A DNA stretch of 9,966 nt from Oscillospiraceae bacterium (GTDB taxonomy: Bacteria; Bacillota; Clostridia; Oscillospirales; Ruminococcaceae). This document shows, piece by piece, positions 1-8,963 of the stretch (the first letter of the stretch is position 1; every line of letters begins with the position of its first letter). The stretch is from NCBI GenBank assembly GCA_900768245.1, contig CAAGCE010000080.1, positions 1-9,966 of the forward strand, read 5' to 3'. Made by a program: the position numbers and the translations under genes. The notes below the pieces were generated by a model. It ran no database searches, was not told where the DNA came from, and saw nothing but the letters and a program-made list of their open reading frames with translations.

Positions 1-51
1 CAAATTTGCGAGCGAAGCAGAGCAAATTTGGAAAACAAAGCTAAACTATAA
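1..51 (+). repeat. Left terminal inverted repeat
   Basis: This is the left copy of the roughly 50-bp inverted repeat. It contains a perfect 9-bp palindrome (CAAATTTGC at 1-9 with GCAAATTTG at 22-30) around loop 10-21, followed by an A-rich tail that also matches the right copy. The repeat may extend left of position 1. Confidence 0.7.
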
Positions 52-62
52 AATCAAAGATA

Positions 63-92
63 CCAAGCCAAGCCAAACCATACCTTGCCATA
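63..92 (+). repeat. Degenerate pentanucleotide tandem repeat
   Basis: Six consecutive 5-bp units all begin with CC: CCAAG, CCAAG, CCAAA, CCATA, CCTTG, CCATA. The last units overlap the left arm of the hairpin at 83-140. It may be a degraded short tandem repeat inside the larger element; no function is evident. Confidence 0.45.
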
Positions 93-140
93 AACGATAT
101 ATTCAAGCGACAGCGCAGAATTATCGTTTATAGGCAACGG
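83..140. other. Long imperfect hairpin inside the repeat element
   Basis: The base helix pairs TTGCC (85-89) with GGCAA (133-137), and CC at 83-84 can add to it with one bulge. Next, ATAAACGATA (90-99) pairs perfectly with TATCGTTTAT (122-131). ATTC (101-104) pairs with GAAT (118-121) after one bulged base, and GCG (107-109) pairs with CGC (114-116) around loop ACAG. More than 20 pairs with only single-base bulges is well beyond chance for this base composition. Confidence 0.6.
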
Positions 141-165
141 AACAAAAGTGACGGATCAATAAACC

Positions 166-236
166 ACCGCATTATTTTATAAAACAGTCACGTTCAAAAC
201 GGTACGGGAAACCCGTCACCTACAAAATTATGCGGT
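166..236. other. Second structured hairpin, with a competing pairing
   Basis: Positions 166-181 pair with 221-236 (14 of 16 positions, starting ACCGCAT with ATGCGGT). Inside lies a compact hairpin at 201-220: GGT and ACGGG pair with CCCGT and ACC around loop AAA, with one bulged C. GTGACGG at 148-154 is also perfectly complementary to CCGTCAC at 213-219. That pairing would compete with the 201-220 hairpin and form a pseudoknot-like topology with the outer stem. The arrangement is visible directly in the sequence; any switching function is inference. Confidence 0.5.
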
Positions 237-336
237 ATATCTAAGACAGCACATTAAAAGCGGAGATGTTTAGCATAGTTTTGTTTGTTAATCCTTTGTG
301 TCTGTTAGTTTTGCTGTGTTGCGGAACTTAACTCGC

Positions 337-391
337 TTATAATTTGCTGTGTTTTCAAAATTTGCTCTGCTTCGCTCGCAAATTTTGAAAA
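337..391 (-). repeat. Right terminal inverted repeat with a perfect 14-bp palindrome
   Basis: This is the inverted counterpart of 2-51. It contains a perfect 14-bp stem, TTTTCAAAATTTGC (352-365) with GCAAATTTTGAAAA (378-391), around a 12-nt loop. A direct repeat TTGCTGTGTT occurs at 311-320 and again at 344-353, so one copy lies just inside the element and one in this repeat. The outer arm carries TTGAAA (385-390), which can serve as the -35 box of the promoter for the downstream small-RNA candidate. Confidence 0.7.
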
Positions 392-414
392 GGGATATTT
401 TTGTTTAATAATAT
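385..414 (+). promoter_or_regulatory. Candidate sigma-A promoter of the small RNA at 421
   Basis: TTGAAA (385-390) and TAATAT (409-414) are separated by 18 bp. Transcription would begin near 420-421, exactly at the first base of the 12-bp stem of the downstream structured RNA. The region is AT-rich, so -10-like hexamers are cheap (TATAGA at 412-417 is another). The match to the RNA start is the main support. Confidence 0.4.
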
Positions 415-420
415 AGAATT

Positions 421-515
421 AGCGCAATGCAGATTAATGGGTCATTTCAGATTGTAACTGGCGTTACATCTGTTGTACCAACTTTTTTGAGCTGCATTGC
501 GCTTTTTTATTTTTT
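421..515 (+). ncRNA. Candidate structured small RNA ending in an intrinsic terminator
   Basis: AGCGCAATGCAG (421-432) pairs perfectly over 12 bp with CTGCATTGCGCT (492-503). T503-T508, an AT pair and five more T follow, as expected of a Rho-independent end. The 59-nt interior carries a second hairpin, CAGAT-T-GTAAC (448-458) with GTTACATCTG (463-472): 10 bp, one bulged T and a TGGC loop. A plausible promoter ends six bases upstream of the stem, so the predicted transcript would be about 85-90 nt and folded end to end. On the opposite strand no T-tract follows, so plus-strand transcription is favoured. I do not recognise an RNA family. Alternatives are a terminator for an upstream gene outside the window, or part of a dispersed repeat. 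Confidence 0.4.
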
Positions 516-560
516 CATTTTGCTTTTCGTTTTATTGTTTTGCTTGCTCTGTTAGATTGC

Positions 561-726
561 ACTGGGGAGTTTCGCCTCTGCGGAGGCGATTTAAGGTGGC
601 TCCTCGCCTCCTTAAAAATCCCCTCGCCAGCTGGGCTCAGCTGGACCAGCTTATGGGGTTCGCTTGGTACTTACGATTGCGGCGGCTTGCTATTTTACGG
701 TTGCGGCAAACTTTATGCCGCCGCCC
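561..726. repeat. GC-rich hairpin island, probably a dispersed intergenic repeat
   Basis: This GC-rich block between AT-rich flanks has no credible gene. It holds a series of strong inverted repeats. TCGCCTC (572-578) pairs with GAGGCGA (583-589). Alternatively GGAGGCGA (582-589) pairs with TCGCCTCC (604-611), and TTAAGG (591-596) can pair with CCTTAA (610-615). CCAGCTG (627-633) pairs with CAGCTGG (638-644), and GCGGCGGC (679-686) with GCCGCCGC (717-724). The first pairings exclude one another. The block lies just beyond the glgP terminator. It resembles the GC-rich palindromic repeats scattered between genes in many gut Clostridia, but this window has only one copy, so repetitiveness is inference. 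Confidence 0.4.
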
Positions 727-743
727 TAAATAAAATAAATCAA

Positions 744-785
744 AAAAGCGAATGACGCTCCTTTTACGGAATGTCATTCGCTTTT
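744..785 (-). terminator. Intrinsic terminator of glgP
   Basis: AAAAGCGAATGAC (744-756) pairs with GTCATTCGCTTTT (773-785), with an inner TCC/GGA extension (759-761 with 768-770) around loop TTTTAC. Read on the minus strand, the stem runs into a T-rich tract (complement of 730-743). It lies 14 bp past the glgP stop codon. On the plus strand only four T follow, so it is mainly the glgP terminator. Confidence 0.85.
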
Positions 786-799
786 ACCATTTCAGAAAC

Positions 800-3196
800 T
801 TATTTCAGCTTCCAGATGTCACGGGCATAGTCCTCAACTGCCCTGTCGGCAGAGAAGATCCCTGCACCTGCGATATTGTGGAGGGACATCTTGTTCCACT
901 TGTCACGATCCTTATAGCATTCGGAAATATACTGCTGTGCGGACTGGTATGCATCGAAATCTGCAAGTACCATATATGGATCCTTGTATTTGAGTGAATT
1001 TGCTACTTCTTCAAATGTGCAGCCGTTGATTCCGCTGTACATTCTGTTGATAGCTCTTGAAATTACGTCGTTGTTGTTGAAGTAGTCCTCAGGTTTGTAA
1101 CCCTGTGCCTGTTTTGCAAGAACTTCATCCGCTGTCATACCGAAGATGAAGATGTTGTCAATGCCGACCTGATCCTTGATCTCGATATTTGCACCGTCAA
1201 GTGTACCAAGTGTGAGAGCACCGTTGAGCATAAGCTTCATATTGCCTGTACCTGATGCTTCCTTGCCTGCGAGGGAGATCTGCTCGGATACTTCTGCGGC
1301 AGGCATAAGGAGCTCGGAAAGGCTTACACGGTAGTCTTCAAGGAAGTATACCTGGAGCTTCTTGCTTACCTCAGGGTTCTTTCTGATCTCTTCGCCGAGA
1401 GCCCATATCATCTTGATGATCTGCTTGGCAAGGTAGTAGCCCGGAGCAGCCTTTGCAGCGAAAATGTATGTCTTTGGAACATAGTCTGCATTAGGATTTT
1501 CAAGAAGACGCTGATATTCTGCAAGGATATTGAGAACGTTAAGGTGCTGACGCTTGTATTCGTGAAGACGCTTTACCTGTACATCAAAGATACCGTCCAT
1601 ATTGAGAGTTGTACCGAAGTTTGTCTTTACATATTTTGCAAAGCGTTCCTTGTTCTCGTTCTTGATAGCTTCAAGACGCTTGAGAACTTCTGCGTCGTTT
1701 TCAAACTTTGTGAACTTGGAAAGCTCTGCCGCATTCATCTTAAAGCCGTCGCCGATTGTATCTTCAAGAAGCTTTGTAAGTCCCGGATTGGACTGGAGGA
1801 GCCATCTTCTGTATGCGATACCGTTTGTTACGTTCTTGAACTTATACGGTGTATCTGCATATTCGTTCTTGAAGATGTCCTGCTTGATAATATTGGAGTG
1901 GAGCTTTGAAACACCGTTTACGCTGTGAGAAGCACATACGCAGAGGAGAGCCATATGGATCTGGTTGTTCTGAATGATAGACATTCTTGAAACCTTGTTG
2001 CTGTCGCCGATACGTTCCATAAGATCTGCGCAGTAACGGTTGTTTATTTCAACGATAATGGAGAAGATTCTCGGAATGATCTGCTTGACAAGGTTCATAT
2101 CCCACTTTTCAAGTGCTTCTGCAAGAACTGTGTGGTTTGTGTAAGCAAATGTGTTTGTTACGATATGCCATGCCTTAGGCCATGAGTAGCCGCAGTCGTC
2201 AAGGAGGATACGCATAAGCTCTGGGATAGCAAGTGTCGGATGTGTATCATTGATGTGGATAGCGACCTTTTCGTGGAAGTTGTCAAGTGTGCCGTAAATG
2301 CTCATATGGCGGTCAACAATATCGCCGATGGAGGCTGCACACATAAAATACTGCTGTCTTAAACGGAGCGACTTGCCTTCAAGGTGGTTATCGTTAGGGT
2401 AGAGTACCTTTGAGATAGCCTGTGCAACTGTATTCTGTGTAAGGGCCTGAGCATAGTCACCCTGATTGAACTTCTGCATATCAAATGAAGGTGCTTTTGC
2501 CTGCCACAGACGGAGAACGGAAACACCCTCGCTGCCGTAGCCCGGTACATACATATCATATGGTACAGCGTAAACTGTATTCTGATTTTTGATTGAAACG
2601 TGGTGATACTTATCGTCCCAGTATTCGGTCAGTTCGCCGTCGAAATGAACTTCGATAGTCTTATCCTGCTTTGGAACGAGCCAGCTTTCGCCGCCCGGGA
2701 GCCAGTTATCGGGAAGCTCTGTCTGCCAGCCATCCTCGATCTTCTGCTTGAAGATACCGTACTCATAGCAGATTGAGTAGCCCATTGCAGGGTAGCCGTC
2801 TGTTGCAAGACCGTCAAGGTAGCAGGCTGCAAGACGTCCGAGACCGCCGTTGCCAAGTCCTGCGTCAGGCTCATATTCATAGATACGGTCAAGGTTGATG
2901 TCCCACTTCTTGAAGATGTCGTCAACCATTTCATTGATACCGAGGTTGAAAAGGCTTGTCTTTAAAGAACGACCCATAAGGAATTCCATTGAAAGGTAGT
3001 AAACTTCTTTTCTGCCTGAGGAATGGACCTTATTTCTGAATTTTCTTCTTTTTGCACGGAGCAGTTCAACTACAACAGCTGAAAGAGCCTTGTAGAGCTG
3101 CTTATCGGATGCGTCGATAGGTGTTACGTTAAATTCTGTCTGGAGCTCTTCACGGAGCTTTTCTTCAAAGTCTTCGATAGTGATCAATGGCATCAT
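800..3196 (-). CDS. glgP: Glycogen/starch/alpha-glucan phosphorylase (GT35)
   Basis: This cytoplasmic pyridoxal-phosphate enzyme phosphorolyses alpha-1,4-glucan chains from the non-reducing end to alpha-glucose-1-phosphate. The protein has 798 residues, the usual length for bacterial family members. Visible landmarks are YYLSMEFLMGR (66-76), the glycine-rich GLGNGGLGR (113-121), the HINDTHP block (314-320), NHTVLAEAL with its conserved His355, and the cofactor segment GTGNMKLMLNGALTLGT, whose Lys654 should bind PLP. Start codon: two adjacent ATGs begin the frame, and AGGAGAG (3212-3206) lies nine bases before the first. The gene has its own promoter and terminator and is not next to glgA, glgB or glgC here. 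It is transcribed away from secA. The sequence alone cannot separate glycogen from maltodextrin preference. The family call is very secure. Confidence 0.97.
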   Translation of the reverse strand: MMPLITIEDFEEKLREELQTEFNVTPIDASDKQLYKALSAVVVELLRAKRRKFRNKVHSSGRKEVYYLSMEFLMGRSLKTSLFNLGINEMVDDIFKKWDINLDRIYEYEPDAGLGNGGLGRLAACYLDGLATDGYPAMGYSICYEYGIFKQKIEDGWQTELPDNWLPGGESWLVPKQDKTIEVHFDGELTEYWDDKYHHVSIKNQNTVYAVPYDMYVPGYGSEGVSVLRLWQAKAPSFDMQKFNQGDYAQALTQNTVAQAISKVLYPNDNHLEGKSLRLRQQYFMCAASIGDIVDRHMSIYGTLDNFHEKVAIHINDTHPTLAIPELMRILLDDCGYSWPKAWHIVTNTFAYTNHTVLAEALEKWDMNLVKQIIPRIFSIIVEINNRYCADLMERIGDSNKVSRMSIIQNNQIHMALLCVCASHSVNGVSKLHSNIIKQDIFKNEYADTPYKFKNVTNGIAYRRWLLQSNPGLTKLLEDTIGDGFKMNAAELSKFTKFENDAEVLKRLEAIKNENKERFAKYVKTNFGTTLNMDGIFDVQVKRLHEYKRQHLNVLNILAEYQRLLENPNADYVPKTYIFAAKAAPGYYLAKQIIKMIWALGEEIRKNPEVSKKLQVYFLEDYRVSLSELLMPAAEVSEQISLAGKEASGTGNMKLMLNGALTLGTLDGANIEIKDQVGIDNIFIFGMTADEVLAKQAQGYKPEDYFNNNDVISRAINRMYSGINGCTFEEVANSLKYKDPYMVLADFDAYQSAQQYISECYKDRDKWNKMSLHNIAGAGIFSADRAVEDYARDIWKLK

Positions 3197-3293
3197 TTCT
3201 GATTTCTCTCCTATTCTGAATATTTCTCCTTAATTTTCTGACACAATAAAACATTTTTACTGCATCGTGTTCCCATAAAATACGCTATTTTAA

Positions 3294-3322
3294 ATTATAT
3301 ACCATTACTTCTTTTATTACAA
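3294..3322 (-). promoter_or_regulatory. Sigma-A promoter of glgP
   Basis: On the minus strand TTGTAA (3322-3317) and a perfect TATAAT (3299-3294) are spaced 17 bp. Transcription should begin near 3287, giving a leader of about 90 nt. That leader carries a second SD-like AAGGAG upstream of the one used by glgP, and a weak A/T-rich hairpin. I see no riboswitch in it. Confidence 0.7.
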
Positions 3323-3494
3323 TTGGAATATTAAACAAATTTAATCGTTTTCGCTTTCAAAGAATGTAAATTCCATTATTGTTTGGATAAATATGTAATT
3401 TAAAAATGCTTTATCTGCCGTAATACGCCTTTTTTTGTACTTGGTTTTGTACCTTTTCATATTTTTTTCGCATTTGCCGCACCAAAAGTTGTTG

Positions 3495-3527
3495 CAAATA
3501 TATTTTATTTTGATTGACAAATATATT
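3495..3527 (+). repeat. Direct repeat flanking the secA -35 box
   Basis: CAAATATATT occurs at 3495-3504 and again at 3518-3527. The copies start 23 bp apart, close to two helical turns, and the second overlaps the last two bases of the secA -35 hexamer. It could be a regulator site or chance in AT-rich DNA. Confidence 0.3.
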
Positions 3528-3542
3528 GTGTTGCGCTATAAT
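3514..3542 (+). promoter_or_regulatory. Consensus sigma-A promoter of the secA group
   Basis: TTGACA (3514-3519) and TATAAT (3537-3542), both perfect consensus, are separated by exactly 17 bp. The start point should be near 3549, giving a leader of about 55 nt before the secA ATG. This is the strongest promoter match in the window and probably drives the genes through 9230. The rest of the 3197-3603 spacer is AT-rich, and I see nothing else in it beyond the glgP promoter and the direct repeat. Confidence 0.85.
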
Positions 3543-3603
3543 AATATGGTATGGTTTTAATGTATAGTGGATAATTATATAAAAATAAAGGTGGAATAAC
3601 TAA

Positions 3604-6348
<2,745 letters not shown>

Positions 6349-6356
6349 AATCATAC

Positions 6357-6382
6357 GGTGCAGCCGTGTCTGCGGCTGTGCC
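6357..6382 (+). other. Stem-loop between secA and the DUF1015 gene
   Basis: GGTGCAGCCG (6357-6366) pairs with CGGCTGTGCC (6373-6382): 10 pairs including two G-U, with a 6-nt loop. No T-tract follows, so it is not a standard terminator. It could be a partial terminator, an RNA-stability element or a processing site that separates secA expression from that of the downstream genes. Confidence 0.5.
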
Positions 6383-6414
6383 TGTAAAATACATACAGGA
6401 AGGATTTTATAAAA

Positions 6415-7707
6415 ATGGCTGAGATAAAAGCATTCAAAGGTATGCGCTACAACACCGAAAAGGGCGGAGATCTGAACTCCCTCGTATGCCCTCCCTATGA
6501 CATCATTTCCGATGAGCAGCGCACAGGCTATATCGAAAAAAATCCTTACAATATTATCCGTCTTGAACTTCCGAAGGGCGGCGACGACCGCTACAAAGAA
6601 GCAGGGGACACACTTGACAGGTGGCTCTCCGAGGGCGTTCTTGCACAGGATAAAAAGGACAGCATCTATGTCTATGAAATGGAATTTACGGCTAACGGCA
6701 CAAAAAACAAGCTCAAAGGCTTTGTTTCGCTTGTAAAGCTTGAGGATTTTTCAAAGGGCATAGTTCTTCCCCACGAAGAAACACTTTCAAAGGCTAAGGT
6801 GGACCGTTTCAATCTTATGAGCGAAACATTCTGCAACTTCAGCCAGATATATTCACTTTATATGGACGAAAACGGCTCGGTTTACAGTATGATAGACGGC
6901 TGTTCACAGGGTACACCCGATATGAGCGTTACCGACGGCGACGGTACTGTTCACAGAATGTGGTGCGTTACCGATGAGGACGTTATCGCAAAGGTTTCAA
7001 AGGCATTCGAGGACAAGAAGCTTTACATTGCCGACGGTCATCACCGATATGAAACAGCACTCAACTTCCATAAGCACCTTGTTGAAGAGGGCAGGGCTGT
7101 TGACGGCGACCTCAGCAATTATATCTCAATGATGCTTGTCAATATTGAAAATCCGGGACTTGTTGTATTCCCGACACACAGAATGGTTCACGGACTTGAA
7201 AATTTTGATGCCGCAAAGCTTATTGAAGCCTGCAAGCCTTATTTTATCATTGCGGAAGCTCCGTCGGAAGAGCGTATGAGAGCTGCTCTCAACACATTCT
7301 ATTTCGAGGGCAAAAAGTCGTTTGCGATGTATACAGGCTGCGGCAAATGCTACGTTATGACGCTTAAAGACAATCACGCTGTAAAGGAATTTCTCCCTGA
7401 TATGTCCGACGCTTACTGCGGACTTGACGTTTCCGTGCTCCATAATCTTGTGCTGGAGCGTATTTTCGGTATCGACAAGGAAAATATGGCTAATCAGAAG
7501 AACCTTTCCTATACACGTTCACTTGAAGAGGCTCTTGAAGCTGTGGACAACGGCGACGCTGACTGCTCATTCATTCTCAACCCAACAAAGGTGGCTGAGA
7601 TAAGGGATGTTGCTCTGGCAAATGAAAAAATGCCGCAGAAATCCACATATTTCTATCCAAAACTTATAACAGGTCTTGTAATGAATAAATTTGCAGACCG
7701 CAAATAA
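6415..7707 (+). CDS. DUF1015 family protein (COG4198), function unknown
   Basis: This 430-residue protein matches the uncharacterised DUF1015 family. I recognise the signature blocks: CPPYDII (25-31), IRLELPKGGDD just after it, LPHEETLSKAKVDRFNLM in the middle, the hallmark YIADGHHRYETAL (204-216), and MPQKSTYFYPK near the C terminus. Clustered His, Asp and Arg residues in the ADGHHRYE block suggest an active or ligand-binding site, but no reaction is established to my knowledge. It has no signal peptide or membrane segment, so it should be cytoplasmic. AGGAAGGA (6397-6404) precedes the ATG by ten bases. In other Clostridia I recall this family near serine-biosynthesis genes. Here it sits between secA and a sugar epimerase, 66 and 68 bp from each, probably in the same transcript. 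Older databases sometimes label it ParB-like, which I would not adopt. Confidence 0.88.
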   Translation: MAEIKAFKGMRYNTEKGGDLNSLVCPPYDIISDEQRTGYIEKNPYNIIRLELPKGGDDRYKEAGDTLDRWLSEGVLAQDKKDSIYVYEMEFTANGTKNKLKGFVSLVKLEDFSKGIVLPHEETLSKAKVDRFNLMSETFCNFSQIYSLYMDENGSVYSMIDGCSQGTPDMSVTDGDGTVHRMWCVTDEDVIAKVSKAFEDKKLYIADGHHRYETALNFHKHLVEEGRAVDGDLSNYISMMLVNIENPGLVVFPTHRMVHGLENFDAAKLIEACKPYFIIAEAPSEERMRAALNTFYFEGKKSFAMYTGCGKCYVMTLKDNHAVKEFLPDMSDAYCGLDVSVLHNLVLERIFGIDKENMANQKNLSYTRSLEEALEAVDNGDADCSFILNPTKVAEIRDVALANEKMPQKSTYFYPKLITGLVMNKFADRK

Positions 7708-7716
7708 TTCTAAATT

Positions 7717-7755
7717 ATCCGATGTATTTTTCGGATGGGTTTGTGCTTCGGCATA
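7717..7755 (+). other. Two adjacent small hairpins before the epimerase gene
   Basis: ATCCGA (7717-7722) pairs with TCGGAT (7731-7736). Five bases later TTGTGC/GCATA forms a hairpin (7742-7746 with 7751-7755) capped by a C(TTCG)G tetraloop, an exceptionally stable RNA loop. Neither is followed by a T-tract. They lie just upstream of the epimerase SD sequence, so they may affect translation or mRNA decay. Confidence 0.45.
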
Positions 7756-7761
7756 TAACTC

Positions 7762-7769
7762 GGAAAGGA
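7762..7769 (+). promoter_or_regulatory. Ribosome binding site that fixes the epimerase start
   Basis: GGAAAGGA at 7762-7769 lies six bases before the ATG at 7776. The in-frame upstream ATG at 7722 has no SD sequence, sits inside a hairpin, and would add 18 residues not found in the R. albus enzyme as I recall it. Confidence 0.8.
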
Positions 7770-7775
7770 CTTTTT

Positions 7776-8945
7776 ATGCTTAATCTTAAAGAAGAATGCA
7801 AAGCAGAACTTACAGGACACATTATTCCTTTCTGGAATAAGCTCAGAGATGACGAAAACGGCGGCTTTTACGGCTTTATGAACAATGACCTTGAAGTTGA
7901 CAAAAAGGCTGACAAGGGTGTTATCCTCAATTCCCGTATTCTTTGGTTCTATTCGTCCGCATACAGAGTTCTTGGAGATGAAAAGCTCCTTGACAATGCA
8001 CGTCACGCATATGAATTTCTACGTGACTGCTGTGTTGACCGTGAAAACGGCGGCGTTTACTGGATGATGACCTATGACGGCAAGGTTTCCGACGGTATGA
8101 AGCATACATATAATCAGGCTTTCGCTATCTATGCTCTTTCCGCATATTTCCTTGCTTCGGGCGATGAACAGGCTCTGGAGCTTGCATTTGAGCTCTTTGA
8201 CACAGTTGAAGAAAAATGCACAGATGATATTGCCTATATGGAAGCATTCTCGTCTGACTGGAAGCTTATCCCTAACGATGCGCTTTCCGAAAACGGTCTT
8301 ATGGCCGATAAGACAATGAATACAGTTCTTCACCTTATTGAAGCATACACCGTCCTTTATGATGCAAGCGGCGACGAAAATGTTCAGGAAAGACTTGAAT
8401 TTCTCCTTGAGATCACAAAGAAAAAGATATTCGACAGCAAGAATAATAAGCTCCTTGTTTTCTTTGACAGAGAGCTTAACGTTATCGGTGATATTCACTC
8501 ATACGGTCATGATATTGAGGCTTCATGGCTCCTTGACCGTGCTGTTCAGACTATCGGCGACAAATTTTATGAGGCTGAATGGCGTTTTATTGACCTGAGA
8601 ATTGCTGAAAACATCTACGAGATCGCCTTTGAAAACGGTGCTGTGAACAACGAGCGTGATAAGGACAAGATAGACAAGAAGCGTGTATGGTGGGTTCAGG
8701 CAGAAAGCGTTGTGGGCTTTATAAATGCATATGAACAGGGCGGTGACACAAAGTTCCTTGAAGCTGCATCAGCCGTTTTTGAATGGATAAAGAACTATCA
8801 GATAGACAAGCGTCCCGGCTCGGAATGGTGGGGCGAGGTCGATTTTGAAGGCAAGCCGATGCAGACCGTTGATATGGTAAATCCTTGGAAGTGCCCTTAC
8901 CACAACGGCAGAATGTGCATAGAGGTCCTTAACAGAAAATTCTGA
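7776..8945 (+). CDS. ce: Cellobiose 2-epimerase (AGE superfamily)
   Basis: This enzyme interconverts cellobiose and 4-O-beta-glucosyl-mannose (and acts on related beta-1,4-disaccharides) by epimerising C2 of the reducing-end sugar in the cytoplasm. The chosen start gives 389 residues, which I recall as the exact length of the R. albus enzyme. Long blocks match that enzyme, for example HIIPFWNKLRDDENGGFYG near the N terminus and PWKCPYHNGRMC near the C terminus. Residues described as functional in R. albus appear here at an offset of two: Arg54, His186, His245, Glu248, Trp251, Trp306, Glu310 and His376. The fold should be an (alpha/alpha)6 barrel; there is no signal peptide. In mannan utilisation this enzyme usually acts with a mannosylglucose phosphorylase and a mannanase, neither of which is nearby. 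N-acylglucosamine 2-epimerase is the generic superfamily label, but the matches favour the cellobiose enzyme. Confidence 0.95.
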   Translation: MLNLKEECKAELTGHIIPFWNKLRDDENGGFYGFMNNDLEVDKKADKGVILNSRILWFYSSAYRVLGDEKLLDNARHAYEFLRDCCVDRENGGVYWMMTYDGKVSDGMKHTYNQAFAIYALSAYFLASGDEQALELAFELFDTVEEKCTDDIAYMEAFSSDWKLIPNDALSENGLMADKTMNTVLHLIEAYTVLYDASGDENVQERLEFLLEITKKKIFDSKNNKLLVFFDRELNVIGDIHSYGHDIEASWLLDRAVQTIGDKFYEAEWRFIDLRIAENIYEIAFENGAVNNERDKDKIDKKRVWWVQAESVVGFINAYEQGGDTKFLEAASAVFEWIKNYQIDKRPGSEWWGEVDFEGKPMQTVDMVNPWKCPYHNGRMCIEVLNRKF

Positions 8946-8963
8946 TATAACGGAGATGTAATT

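Larger units (their letters stand above)
1..391. repeat. MITE-like noncoding element with long inverted repeats
   Basis: This stretch has no credible open reading frame. Positions 2-51 reappear, inverted, at 337-385 with about three substitutions and one single-base indel. The ends therefore form terminal inverted repeats of about 50 bp enclosing roughly 285 bp. Each repeat contains its own palindrome: arms 1-9/22-30 on the left and 352-365/378-391 on the right, both around a 12-nt loop. The loop sequence is not symmetric (GAGCGAAGCAGA on the left, its complement on the right), which shows that the two copies are truly inverted. Two further long hairpins lie inside (83-140 and 166-236). Long inverted repeats, small size and no coding capacity fit a miniature inverted-repeat transposable element or a dispersed structured intergenic repeat. 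The left flank is outside the window, so a target-site duplication cannot be checked. A structured RNA is the main alternative. Confidence 0.5.

Noticed and set aside
266..331. A 21-codon hydrophobic frame starting MFSIVLFV, reminiscent of type I toxin peptides
   Set aside because: The only SD-like bases (GGAG at 262-265) touch the ATG with no spacing, and no antisense RNA or promoter is evident. It is too weak to annotate.
1..391. CRISPR array or IS200/IS605-type palindromic ends
   Set aside because: There are only two repeat copies and they are inverted, not direct with regular spacers. IS200/IS605 ends are not inverted copies of each other, and no tnpA or tnpB is present.
497..755. Two overlapping plus-strand reading frames of 71-78 codons (starts at 497 and 540)
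   Set aside because: Both start with TTG, have no Shine-Dalgarno sequence and run through the GC-rich hairpin island. Their predicted proteins are translations of palindromes, so they are not supported as genes.
1544..1928. Plus-strand frames of 108-121 codons inside glgP
   Set aside because: They lie wholly antisense to a highly conserved phosphorylase and have no ribosome binding site or family resemblance.
7722..7775. An upstream in-frame ATG adding 18 residues to the epimerase
   Set aside because: It lacks a Shine-Dalgarno sequence and lies within a hairpin. The ATG at 7776 has a strong site and gives the length of the R. albus enzyme.
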